In this document: piece after piece, positions 43,040 to 53,559 of the stretch
Layout: every line of letters begins with the position of its first letter
How positions within the stretch are numbered: the stretch's first letter is position 1
Assembly: GCA_029204225.1 (NCBI GenBank)
Contig: MU832012.1
Coordinates: 27,666 to 91,665, forward strand
Direction of reading: 5' to 3'
Source of the DNA: Diphasiastrum complanatum
Lineage: Eukaryota > Streptophyta > Lycopodiopsida > Lycopodiales > Lycopodiaceae
Length of the DNA: 64,000 nucleotides
Notes under the pieces: model-generated
Seen by the model: the letters and a program-made list of their open reading frames with translations, nothing else
What the model was told of the DNA's origin: nothing
Databases searched by the model: none
Made by a program: the position numbers and the translations under genes

Positions 43040-43165
43040 ATCCAGTATGAAAAACATGAAGCCAAGAAAGATCCGGAGCATGCTCACAAGCACAAAGTGG
43101 AAGAAGAACTTGCTGCAACGGGAGGCGTATTCATTGCATCCGACTTTTCATATCAAGTTGCAAAA
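43040..43165 (+). pseudogene. ASR (ABA/WDS) gene exon fragment
   Basis: The plus frame contains [20 protein letters not shown] and ELAATGG, the signature core of plant abscisic acid, stress and ripening proteins (ABA/WDS domain). These are small hydrophilic stress proteins that bind zinc and DNA. Only about 30 residues match; the N-terminal His-rich part and the C-terminal GFAFHEHHEK-type end are missing. The frame continues with unrelated text to 43180. It is on the same strand as element C and is best read as captured cargo. Confidence 0.85.
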
Positions 43166-43334
43166 AGTAGTTCGAAATGAAATCTAGACAAGTTGAAACA
43201 TGTCCAACCTTTATCTGTGGAACATTTTTCATATGAATCTGTGATTCGAGTGCTGTAGGAATGAGAACGTCATAGGCCATCTCCAATATTCCGTCTCTTT
43301 CTCTAATCTATTATAGCACATTGTCTTAGTCAAT

Positions 43335-43650
43335 TTCATTACAAAGAAAACTAGATGAGATAGAAACAAACATGATCAAATTGTCTAATCATCCAGAGGC
43401 AATACCAAAAAATTTATTCTATCTGTTGGCATGCAACAAACCAGGTGCTAGCTTTGAGAGAAGTAGAAGTAACTTGGAAAGAAGAATTATTGAAGCTCAC
43501 AGTTCTGGTAGCTGGAAACCCAGTGACTGTCCTATTCATATTGAAGTAATCTTTTAACTTTGGAATATCTAAACCTTCCCTTGACTCATCAACTATTCCA
43601 CCATTATCTAAACCTTCTCCCTATTTCTCAACATTGTCTATACGGCTCTC

Positions 43651-43712
<62 letters not shown>

Positions 43713-44143
43713 GAAAACTTCAGGGTGGCACAAGTGAATCATAGAGCAAATGCATCATCTCTTTTCTCCAACCTTACATGATACATAAATTTCTTCCAGA
43801 TGGTGGTCCAGGTGCTCGACACACTACAGAATGCATCTCAAAATTTAATGATGGTTTTGCCAAAATCAATACCTCTGAGATACAATTTGATTCTAACTTA
43901 AGGATTTCTGATAACATTTTAATATTATCTGAGACTGTCGATGGTCTATATCATATGTATAAACTGCTCGAGGAGTTTAATTTACAAAAAGAAAAAGAAA
44001 GAAAGAAAAAGAAGCTCACTCCAAGGCTGCAAAATCCTTCTAGGTTTTTGATATTGAGCAGCGGTCGACATAGTCTGCAATACGAGCATATCCCTGTGAG
44101 AACAGCACTAAAGTCAAAACTGTTTTGTGGTTTTTTTGGTTGA
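43335..44143 (+). pseudogene. two protein-like fragments, possibly exons of one captured gene
   Basis: Fragment one (about 43345-43550) reads KLDEIETNMIKLSNHPEAIP, LFYLLACNKPGASFERSRSN and ends at a GT. Fragment two (about 43775-44000) reads FLPDGGPGARHTTECISKFN and NILILSETVDGLYHMYKLLE. A CT microsatellite and a CTTCAG-G acceptor-like site lie between. I do not recognise either. Confidence 0.3.
43653..43709. repeat. (CT)n microsatellite
   Basis: About 57 bp of CT repeats in element C. Confidence 0.95.
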
Positions 44144-44149
44144 AAGTAG

Positions 44150-45120
44150 CGGCATTTCCCAAAGAGCTCGAAACTTCATTACTACCTTAGCCAAGCTTAC
44201 CTCAAGTTCAGCCTCAGTATCAGTTGGAGTTACCGATGCCGTAAAATCTCATGTGTGAAAGAAAGTCACATTGTTAAAAGTTAAGTTTTAATTTGAACCT
44301 TCTAAGTCTATCAGCCTTAGAACTTCAAAAATACCAAACAGCCATAAAGCCTTCACAATAAGATAAAGAAATTACGTTATCTATATAGTATTACCAACAT
44401 CTTCAAATCTGTTGCAATCAACAAGCCCCTCTTCAATAGAAATCTGAGTAAAACACACAACAAGCGCTATTCTAAGGTTTTTCGAATCTATTGCTATTTT
44501 TCAGATCTATAGTGCCAAATGCAGTCATATCACACCAAAAAGATATCAATGACATTACATACCTCAATGGGAGTCAAATCAATCGGTAATTTCACATCTG
44601 GATTCTGCTGTAGTGCCAATTGTAGTCATACCACGGTAATAATTGACATCATCCACAAGCATCCTGAAGCTGATCACATGGAAATGAATCTATAATATAT
44701 GTACTGAAAGATGGTGTGAAAGCTATCTTTAAGCATATGGTTCCTGTTGCGTAATGTGAAATCGGCTCATAACAAATTTGGTCATTTGCAAGCTATAGTT
44801 CATGTCAAAGGCCTGCGAAGGCCTACTTGCCTTTCATCATTCCTATCCTTCAGTGTGGCGGACATGGATGGCAATATCAACATGCTCCTTTCAATGGGTG
44901 CTGAACTGGATCACCAAATCAAATATGAAACACATAGAAACGTATGCCTCTCTTGCATTATTAGTAAGGTGTGTTAAAAGGTTGAACACCCCTATTTTTA
45001 ATGCAACAATTGATAGGATTTACAGTTTAGCTGTTAGCAATTGATATCGATTAGTATTTTCACCCAGTTCAGAATTGGATCAATTCATTGTTCAAACTGC
45101 AATTCATGGTTTGCCAGTGC
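44150..45120. other. no recognisable gene
   Basis: About 1 kb of AT-rich DNA. Short plus frames at 44747-44977 and 44802-45044 overlap in two phases and carry no motif. Confidence 0.4.
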
Positions 45121-45155
45121 TGCTACACACACATACACATGTCCATTGATTTTTG

Positions 45156-45220
45156 TACACACACACACACACACACACACAATCTCTCCCTATGACACAT
45201 ACAAACACATTCTCTCTCAC

Positions 45221-45301
<81 letters not shown>
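45156..45301. repeat. (CA)n and compound (CT)n(CA)n microsatellites
   Basis: CA at 45156-45182, CT at 45226-45272, CA at 45272-45301. The compound CT-CA order is the same as at 10622-10724. Confidence 0.95.
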
Positions 45302-45305
<4 letters not shown>

Positions 45306-45559
45306 ATATCGCTATTTTTACTCCATAAGCGTTTCTGGATGGACCATTTGGGTACACACACAAAATAACTTGGAATCTAACCAACACAATCTTACATCGA
45401 GGATGCCGCTAAGCAAAAAGAAGCAGCACCATCCAAGCATCTTTATAAGAGCTTTGCAATCTGTGCAAGCTAAAAGTTATCGCACAAGGTATTGCAAATT
45501 TGCAACTATTGATTCTGGTTCCGCCGCTTTACGTTGATTGAAAGGCCGTGGAAATGTGA

Positions 45560-45990
45560 CAAGAGAATTTCTTCCAAATTCGGCCAAATCGTCGAATGTA
45601 AACCGTCGGACGTAAACCTTGTCAAAAAATTCAACCCAATGGTGAAAATCCGACCTGATGGTACAAATTTGACCCAATGGTAAAAATCTGACCCAATGTC
45701 ATCCTTGTCAAAAAGAGATTTTTCGACCCTGGCCAAATTTGGTCAAATTGGTCGACTTTGGTCGATTTGGCCAAATTGGTTAAATTGGTCGAATTTGACC
45801 GAATTGGTCGAGTTGGTCGAATTTGGCCGAATTGGTTGACTTGGCCGAATTTGGTCGAATTGGTCGAATCTGGTCAAATTTTGGTCGACTTGGCCAAATT
45901 TGGTCCAATTGGTCGACTTGGGCTAGCTTGGTCGAATTTGGTCAACTTTGGTCAAATTGGTCGAATTGGGCCAAGTAGAGGGTTTGTGTA
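45560..45990. repeat. TTGGTCGAATTTGGCCGAA minisatellite
   Basis: Imperfect tandem units of 9-13 bp built on TTGGTCGAATT, densest at 45730-45980. A plus frame across it (45758-46069) is a repeat artefact. A 42-bp stretch at its left edge (45691-45732) resembles 33397-33438 in element A. Confidence 0.85.
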
Positions 45991-46004
45991 TTTCGAGTTG
46001 GTAC

Positions 46005-46316
46005 AATTTATGACAAGTGGTTTTGAGTGTTATTTTGGTTGTCGACAGACATTAAAAAGTAACCAGTAATACTTATATTTGGGTGTGTTGTGTTGATAAT
46101 TTTCAGAACAACAATTTGGCCTCTGTCAAATCGAATGAAACGCGTTTTACAGATGAGATGTTATCAGAGTAGTACAACAGTACTACACTCTGGCTGATTA
46201 AGGTGTCAACAGAGAGTCGAGAAATGTTCGATGTATTCACGATTGTACAGACAATTAATTAATCGTGTTCGTGAACTGTTCGTTTCTAGACAGACATCCT
46301 CAACAACTAAAGTCCA
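46005..46316 (-). repeat. partial LTR (left) of the gypsy element
   Basis: Matches 49095-49406 base for base apart from scattered changes, from AATTTATG to AACTAAAGTCCA. It lacks both true LTR ends: its left side abuts the TTGGTCGAA minisatellite and its right side abuts integrase flank. Confidence 0.85.
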
Positions 46317-46418
46317 TTTTTTGTGAAGTCACACGAGCTTAAGCTAGTTCTTCAATATTAGTCAACCTTTCGTTTATACATTCTGCATCTATTCGTTGAG
46401 CTTGAATACGAGAAATTT

Positions 46419-47048
46419 TCATCTCAAATTCAATTGGCAAAATAGGATGCATACCATATGTAAGAAATATGGTGTCTGCTTCGTCGTGATTGTTTCTGTG
46501 TTGCGATAAGCCCAGAGAACTGATGGTAGTTTTTGATCCCAGTCCGTTGCATGTGCAATAGTAATTTTGTTCAGGATCTTACATAAAATTCCATTAGCTC
46601 TTTCTGTCAACCCGTTTGCTTTTGGATTATACGGTGTAGTTTTTCTGTGTTTGATCAGAAAATATGTTGTCAGCAACCGTATAGTGTCATTTAGAAAATG
46701 TGTACCTCGGTCACTTACTAGTTCAAGTGGACAATTATGTCTTGTAATTATATCCTTGAATAAGAACGTCACGACAGTTTTCGCATCATTTCGTTTCGTC
46801 AACTCTGCGTCAACGTTCTTTGTAGCATGATCCCTTGCAACTAGAATATAATGACATTTCGTATGTTGGGTCATAGGTTTGATTGGACCAACAAAGTCAA
46901 TCCCCCACTTTTCAAATGGTGCAAGAGGCAGGATTGGTGTCAACGGCCAATTCATTGCTTTTGTAGGCTTACCAGATCTCTGGCATGGATTACATGAACG
47001 AATAAAGTTTGATACATCCTTGAACATTGTTGGCCACCAATACTTGGC
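46419..47048 (-). pseudogene. gypsy integrase
   Basis: The open frame has CNPCQRSGKP (Cys pair of the HHCC finger), WGIDFVGPI (first Asp), SDRGTHF (second Asp) and NGLTERANGILCKIL (Glu), so the DDE triad is intact. YNPKANG precedes the Glu, and WAYRNTETITTKQTPYFL follows. It ends at FCQLNLR where related integrases continue. The N-terminal His pair is lost at the deletion junction. Confidence 0.9.
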
Positions 47049-47075
47049 AGTCGATATCTTATTAATTGTGTTTTT

Positions 47076-48920
47076 TTAGGGCAAAGTGTCCTCCAACATC
47101 TTCTGAGTGCAAGGCTTTAACGACCTTTTTAATGTCTTCAATTTCGAGACATCTTCGTAGTTGATGGTAGCACCAAGCTTGTACAGAACATTGTTAATAA
47201 TATCAATAACAGCACTAGACAATTTCGTCTTCGTGATTTCGTCGTCCCCTTCCTCGAAAGTGACCACCTTCTCTGCAGTAACTGACTGAAGTTCAGCGTT
47301 GATAATTTCTTTTGCTTCTGCTAAGATATCTTTTGCAAATAACTTTGCAGCATCGCGGTCATAGTCGGGGTCATCTTTAAAATCTTCCTTAGTCGTAGAT
47401 TTGTTCGTTGTTTTACTAGAAGATTTCTTCTTCGAGGACTTTCTGTGCTTCGTCAAAGATTTCTGATCAGGTTTCGAGGAGCTTTTGTTTCTCAATGTGA
47501 CTTTGAATAATTTCTTCACGTCACTTGGCCAGGACTGATCTTTTGTCTTTGCCAATTTTTCTTCAATAACGTCAATTCTTTGCACAACAGCATTAGTCGA
47601 AGCTTTCACTTTTGAGTCTGCAACAGCTGGTGTTGCTACATACTGATATTTGGGTCGCGGCTTCTGTGGTTGAGGGCAGTTAGGATACTTGTGACCAGGC
47701 TCTCTACAATTTGAGCATAATGGTACATAACCAATCGGCTTTCGCGGCTGAGGACAGTCAAGTGAAAAATGTCCCGTCTCTCCACAGTTATAGCAGTTGC
47801 TCGACACTAGTTTAGTCACGGTTTGAGACTTCGTTGGTCCAACAAATTCAGGAGAATTATGTCTTCTTGGTGCGAACTTGGATCTGTCCTGCTGGGCTGA
47901 TGCTGCAGTACCCTGAACATAGTTAGTAGTTGCATCATTTTGAAAAATAAAAAGTACCTCATGGGTAGGATCTTTAATATATTTGACATTCACAATGGTG
48001 CAGTCTTCTTTACTGTGTCCTGAAGTTCCACATTTTGTACGCCACATTCCTGAGTTGGAAGAAGACGCTTTAGGTCTTTTATCTGCAACTTCAGAGATCT
48101 GCACTTTCAAATCATTAAACTTTTTATTAAGGTCAGTCATATTACTCTTCCAAAGCTTTTCAACTTTAAAAGTTGACGACTTATCCTCGACAACTTTCGT
48201 GTCGTCCTTTCGTTTAGTTCGTCGTTTATTCTTTCTCTCTCCTTTGTCAGCTTTTGATTCTGATGAATCGTTGCTTTCAGATTTCAAGCTTGAAGAACTG
48301 GTACTTGAATCAGAATCTAAATCATCATCGTTGTCACTAGAATCAGTCTTCGACCTGCGAGATTTCTTAGTTGATCGTCGCTTTCGTGCTAGTTTCGAGG
48401 TCTCGAAATTTTTGGCACTAGCTACTACTGCTGCTAAGGAGGTCATGTCCCCTTGTCTGCAATACTGATCAATCTTTGGTGGTAAACTAGCCGAAAACCA
48501 TTCGATCTGCATATCAACGGGATGTACACCGGTTAGTTTTCCTATGAGATTTTTAACCTTTCGTGTATATTTGCGAAGGGATTCTTTACTCTTCTTCTGA
48601 ACATTGTTCAAACATTTGAGAATTCTCGATTTGTAACTGATTTTTCTGAACTGGTTCAGAAACACATCTTTCAGCAAGTACCAGGTTCCTACACGGCCTG
48701 GTTCAACTTGACTATACCAGATGCGCGCCTGCTTTCTTAGCAGACCAGGGAAGATTCGTAGTTTGTCTACGTTAGTACCTTCGTTATTTGAATTAGCTAT
48801 TCACTCAAATTGTGAGACATAGCTATTTGCATCATTGAAAGAAGTCCCTTTAAAATAATTGTATTTAATTTTTGATATAGGAGTGAAACGTGCAGCAGGA
48901 CCCTCTGTACCAAAGCTCAT
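47076..48920 (-). pseudogene. gypsy gag with two zinc knuckles
   Basis: A 533-residue open frame (48677-47076), preceded in the same frame by about 80 more gag residues beyond a single TGA at 48798-48800 (MSFGTEGPAARFTP, YNYFKGTSFND, ARIWYSQV). Together these give the Retrotrans_gag domain with WYS...W. A Ser/Lys/Asp-rich linker follows, then two knuckles, CYNCGETGHFSLDC and CSNCREPGHKYPNC. The C-terminal 200 residues are Lys-rich and then helical. Apart from the one stop the frame is intact over nearly 1.9 kb, so the element is fairly young. Confidence 0.88.
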
Positions 48921-48974
48921 TAGGCTAGAGATGGAGATGGATTTGTCAAATTTCTTATAACTTTCCTAAACTAT

Positions 48975-48990
48975 CCCCGGCAACAACGCC
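48975..48990 (-). other. gypsy primer-binding site
   Basis: Minus-strand GGCGTTGTTGCCGGGG beside the 5' LTR. Plant Athila/Tat-like gypsy elements have TTTGGCGCCGTTGCCGGGG here; two bases differ. Confidence 0.75.
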
Positions 48991-49002
48991 AAAAATTGGT
49001 AT

Positions 49003-50239
49003 ATGTCGTACTATACCAACAAGGTTAATATAGATTTTGTAGCAAATAGTGTCGTTCCCACAGAGGACAACGTTAGAAAGTTATGTTTTTGGTAAAATTT
49101 ATGAAAGTGGTTTTGAGTGTTATTCTGGTTGTCGACAGACCTTAAAAAATAACCAGTATTACTTATATTTGGGTGTGTTGTGTTGATAATTTTCAGAACA
49201 ACAATCTGGCCTCTATCAAATCGAATGAAATGCGTTCTACAGATGAGATGTTATCAAAGTAGTACAACAGTACTACACTCTGGCTGATTAAGGTGTCAAC
49301 AAAGAGTCGAGAAATGTTTGATGTATTCGTGATTGTACAGACAATTAATTAATCGCATTCACGAACTGTTCATTTCTAGACATAAGTCCTCAACAACTAA
49401 AGTCCAAATTAATGGTTAAAGAACACGAATGGTTTCAGAGCACGTTAGAAACTTATGTCAAGGACAATTAGGAAAATAGATCAAAGACTCAATTCTTCAA
49501 ACAGGGACTGTCATCTCATATGTATACATACAGCTTTATTCAATGATCGTGCTAGACTGTACCAAAGATAGTTGTTATTCGAGTGCCGAAAAGAAAGTAT
49601 TCGCGACAGACGAATAAGATGGTTTTAAGACAGTTCTTTAGAGCATGTTTTACGGATACACAACAAACGACTGTAATGCACTAGAGAGTCTGTCTGATCA
49701 GAGAGTAATTCATGTAATGCGTTAGAGATTGTTAGTAGACTCACACTCAACAGTGCAGAGAACAGAGATAAGAGAGAATAACTCACAGAATTCTATTCAC
49801 TTCTTCACTCTCTTACATATGCATAAACTCTTCTCTCTCGATGCTCGAGACTGAAGTGTGAGATCTATATATGTTCTACAGGGTGAACAAACATACCTCT
49901 TAAACAACATGTGCGTCGCTCCCACGAAAGGTTCTAGTTAACAATTAGACTATGTATACGTTCAATTATACCATAAAAGGTATATTTAACTAAGAGTTAA
50001 AACTGCTTTAGTTTAACATGTCTTTTCGTATCTAGTCATTTCGTGTGGACGCCCTAGTAAAGGTTATCCAAGGCAATGTCCTTCCTATTAAAGGTCTTGT
50101 CCTTAATTACAAGACAAGTACTTAAGAGATATATTCTCAAAAAATGACTTAGGCCTTCTCATGATTTATACTTAACCAGCTCATATCTTCATTTTCGAGT
50201 ATATCATGCCATATTTATGTTGATATTCAATTTTTAACA
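49003..50239 (-). repeat. 5' LTR (right) of the gypsy element
   Basis: Inner edge TGTCGTACTATACC about 12 bp from the primer site. Contains GTCGTTCCCACAGAGGACAA, a sequence common in plant gypsy LTR ends. The outer edge is placed near AACA at 50239, where copia RT text begins; that boundary is uncertain. Confidence 0.6.
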
Positions 50240-50242
50240 ATA

Positions 50243-50492
50243 AGGTGGCATCACACATGGACATTAGAGCCACTGCCAGAAAATAGAAAAATAGTCGACT
50301 GCAAGTGGGTATACAGGAAAAAGATGAAATCAAATGGCACCATTGGCCGCTACAAAGCAAGGCTTGTCGCGAAGGGCTACACGCAGAGATATGGTGTTGA
50401 TTAGTTCGACACATATTCGCCCATGGTCAAGATGACAAGCATAAGGCTACTCCTTGCATAGCCACACATCACAATCTAGAAATTCACCAGAT
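50243..50492 (+). pseudogene. copia RT scrap (older insertion)
   Basis: The frame reads WHHTWTLEPLP, DCKWVYRKKMKSNGTIGRYK, ARLVAKGYTQRYGVD, a stop, FDTYSPMV; after a one-base shift, HHNLEIHQ. This is the start of the copia RT domain and it breaks off exactly where the next element's LTR starts. Confidence 0.88.
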
Positions 50493-50493
50493 T

Positions 50494-51366
50494 TGTTAAA
50501 AATTGTAAAACATATCTATCATCTGTTGTTAATGTTTAAGGGATCCTACCCATGTAAATATATGTACATATCCAAGGTATGTGAATTGAGCACATATCCT
50601 TGTAGAATAGGGCGAGTTTGGATTAGGTAGATCAAATTCCAGTGACATGCATAAAGTCTAGTTGGTCTAGTATGATATGCAATAATGTTGACAATGTCTA
50701 GTTTGACATGCATATAGAGATTCACATGGAATTGGTCAATTATGACCTTGTAGAAACTCGAGCCACAATAAATGCATAATGTCCTAAGTTTCCATAGTGA
50801 CATGCAAAGCATGCGATCACTCTAATGGACACATGCATGTAGATTTGTACATGGCTAGTTGAGAAATTGCCATTTGGAGAAAGTAGCTAGAAGTTAGGTG
50901 CAACCTATGCATGCTAGCAGTTAGGTGTCAAGTTAATAGCTGTTTGCACTTGAGTAGGTGTAGGATGTGCATTGAATGCAAGGAGTACCACAAATTTTGG
51001 CTCTCCTATATATGTACATATCATTCTCATTCACAAAGTAATGAAGAACCAAAGTTTTGTAGCTATCTCATGCTTGGTTGGATCTAAACTGTTTTTTCTT
51101 GTTATCTCTCTAGCTCTCTCTCTCTCTCTCTAACTCGTGTTGAGGCTAATGCTTATGCATTGTAATCTTGTACTTTTAATCATTCTTTGATTCATTGCTA
51201 TCATAGTCTATTGATTAGCATGCTAGATTGCGAATTAGCCATATCTTCTGAACTAGATCTTGTTGAACAATCTAGAATCAGGGTACTGTGCCAATCACAA
51301 AGCTTAATCAAGATCAGTCACTCTTGTGGACATTCCCCACACGTGTGAATTCTGGAATTTTCAACA
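50494..51366 (+). repeat. 5' LTR of copia element 5
   Basis: Starts TGTTAAAAATT and ends AATTTTCAACA, which are near-perfect inverted ends with TG..CA termini. The right end touches the primer site TGGTATCAGAGCC. Length 873 bp. Contains a short CT run at 51116-51132. Confidence 0.75.
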
Positions 51367-51380
51367 TGGTATCAGAGCCT
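51367..51380 (+). other. copia primer-binding site (element 5)
   Basis: TGGTATCAGAGCCT, exact complement of the 3' end of plant initiator tRNA-Met, immediately after the LTR. Confidence 0.92.
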
Positions 51381-53540
51381 CACTAAGCTTTGCATGCTAA
51401 TTTCCCTGATAGTACAAGAAATTGAGAGATAAACAAGCAAAAAAAAGCCGTTTTTCATCTTTTCTAACATTTCTCTGAAGTGTAATTGGATCAAATCGGA
51501 CCTGAACTGAATTCTCAGACCTGAATTAAGGTAGTACGGAATTCTGGAATTCTGCACGTGTGAAAATCAAATATTTTCAGTCCCTTTGTTCTCCTTACTT
51601 ATAGATCCAAAAGTAGCAGTGTTGTTGTGATTGAGAAAGGGAGAGAAAGAAAGAGTAAGCTATCTTCATTGTGGATCATAGTGTTAATGATTCGTAGTAT
51701 TAATGGTTGTAGTGTTAATGCTTAGGGTTAATGGATGTTAGAGTTAGATGTGGATCTTCCATTCATGCTGAAATCTAAGATATGCTATCGCTCTCATGAG
51801 AACAAACTTACGCGTGACAACTAACTTCATCTCCTTGATGCTAGATTACTTAGATCTTGGGTTGAGGATAGGCTAGAAAAGAAACCCACTATAGACTCCT
51901 CACTCAGATTTTGGCCTCCTCACTTAGTTTTTGGCCGAGATACATCTCTAGCTCTCATTTAACAGTGTGCAAAAGAGCGGAAGATTTTGCGTTACGCCCC
52001 ATTTAAGGCTGTGACTTACATTGTTGCTCTTGTTCCATTACAAGCATTGAATGTAATATATAAGCAACACTTCTTCATCATTTGTGTTTAATATAGATGT
52101 CTGTGTGTTGTGATTTGATTACATCATTCTATTTGCTTGTTTAGCTCGTTCACTCAGTCATGGACTTCTCTGACTCCTCAGCATCTAATCGGACGACGGC
52201 TGTCTCTGACGCCTGAGAAACAAGCGCAATCCTTGATACCAATTAGACAGATTAGAAACCAATTAGGTTCAGGATCTACCGGCACTGACCCTTTCGGAAG
52301 GATATTAGGTGATCATAGAACCTCAATCTGTATTTTTAAAACTTTGATTGGTGCACCTTCCAAAGCTGAAATTGAGGAGTTTTCATCAACACTATAACAT
52401 AAGGTCAAAGAAAACAATGTATTACACCATGCTTCAGTCCTCTACCATGCTTATTCCATCAAAGCACCGTATGGTATCCATGGATGAAGCCACCTCAAGC
52501 ACTACTTTGATCTTTAGACTTCCTCAAGCGAACCTAAGTCATCATGTGTGCATGAGCGATGGTGAAGCAAGCTATGAGCTACATGACTCGAGGGAAATGA
52601 AGACACAAGAGAAGCTAAATCATTTTCTTTGCTATGAACCCCCAGTGTTTATTTAGAATGTCAAGAAATCAAAGATTCTAAGGGAAAAGAGATTGGCAGT
52701 CAGTTAATCCATTCATGAAACCATCTTCATTTTGCAATTGGATTTGGATCAAATACCAAAAATTTGCAAGTGAAGGCATATAGAATGTGTTGCATATAGG
52801 AATCTAGTGATTAATTGGATTCTTTTTGTGGCATTATAGAGTGTTTTTTTATAATGACTGAGACAAGCAAGAGAATTCTACCTTGTAAAAGAAGTAAGCT
52901 CTTTATACTGATTTTGAAATAGATTTCGGATATCTATTACAGTATTGTTTTTGGTTATGTTGAGATTCTTAATGTTTTTTTTGGTTCAGTGAATATTCAT
53001 GAGGCATTTCAGACATATGAAATTTTCATTCACTGGGTGTTATGTGGATTGGTATTCTTTGTAACACTTAAAGGGCATTTGAGAATTCAATGGATAGAAG
53101 TATCTCATGAATTTGGTTGTGAATCTAATCCTATTTTGAGGTATAGGATAGCCAGATAGTCTTTTTGACTGTTTGGTAAATAGATCTAGAAGCAGAGAAT
53201 TCTTGGAGAGAAAGCCGGTGGTATGGGACATCAGTGATTCCAAAGGAAATATTTTGTGCAAGATCTATAGGCCGATGGTTAGTGATTATTTTAATGGTAA
53301 TATCAATACTGAAATCCATTGGCTATTTGTTCAAGGTATTTTGAAAAATATGAGATATAGATCCAGATCCCAAATGGTATCTCAATAATTACAAAATCTG
53401 GAGGCCCTTAAATCTATTTCTGTTTTATGTTTTAAACCTTTTCTTTTTATAAATTTCTTAAATACGAGACTTTGGATTGAGATTCATATAATTCCTTCTA
53501 GTGTAGAACTATGTTCAGTAGGATTGATTATAGTTCGAAG
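51381..53540. other. unreadable internal region of copia element 5
   Basis: About 2.1 kb where gag, protease and integrase are expected. Frames at 52137-52397 and 52348-52656 overlap in different phases and show no family motif. The region is either heavily decayed or replaced by other DNA. Confidence 0.35.
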
Positions 53541-53559
53541 GTTTGCATGGCAATGACAA

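Larger units (their letters stand above)
42044..45990 (+). mobile_element. Helitron-like element C (5' end certain, 3' end not)
   Basis: 42044-42373 matches the reverse complement of 36237-36517 closely (AGAGAGAGTG, GTAAGGGTTACCGTCA, ACACATGTACACACACA, then GGTCTCTCTAATCCTGCTGG). It therefore starts with the same 5' segment as elements A and B, 21 bp beyond the CTAG end of B. Downstream cargo on the plus strand includes an ASR exon and other protein-like pieces. I found no hairpin plus CTAG end; the right side meets a gypsy LTR fragment at about 46005. Confidence 0.45.
46005..50239 (-). mobile_element. Ty3/gypsy element with gag and integrase, RT deleted
   Basis: Minus-strand order: LTR (50239-49003), primer site (48990-48975), gag (about 48920-47076), then integrase (47048-46419) and a partial LTR (46316-46005). 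Only about 30 bp lie between gag and integrase text, so protease, RT and RNase H have been deleted. Fragments 46005-46316 and 49095-49406 are direct repeats about 93 percent alike by eye. Confidence 0.85.

Noticed and set aside
42929-43180. A complete functional ASR gene
   Set aside because: Only the central [15 protein letters not shown] part matches; both ends of the protein are missing and the surrounding frame is unrelated.
22786-44143. An integrated giant virus spanning the methylase, recombinase and unknown frames
   Set aside because: Plant retroelements, Prp5, lyase and ASR pieces are interspersed, and no viral hallmark gene (capsid, DNA polymerase B, packaging ATPase) is visible.
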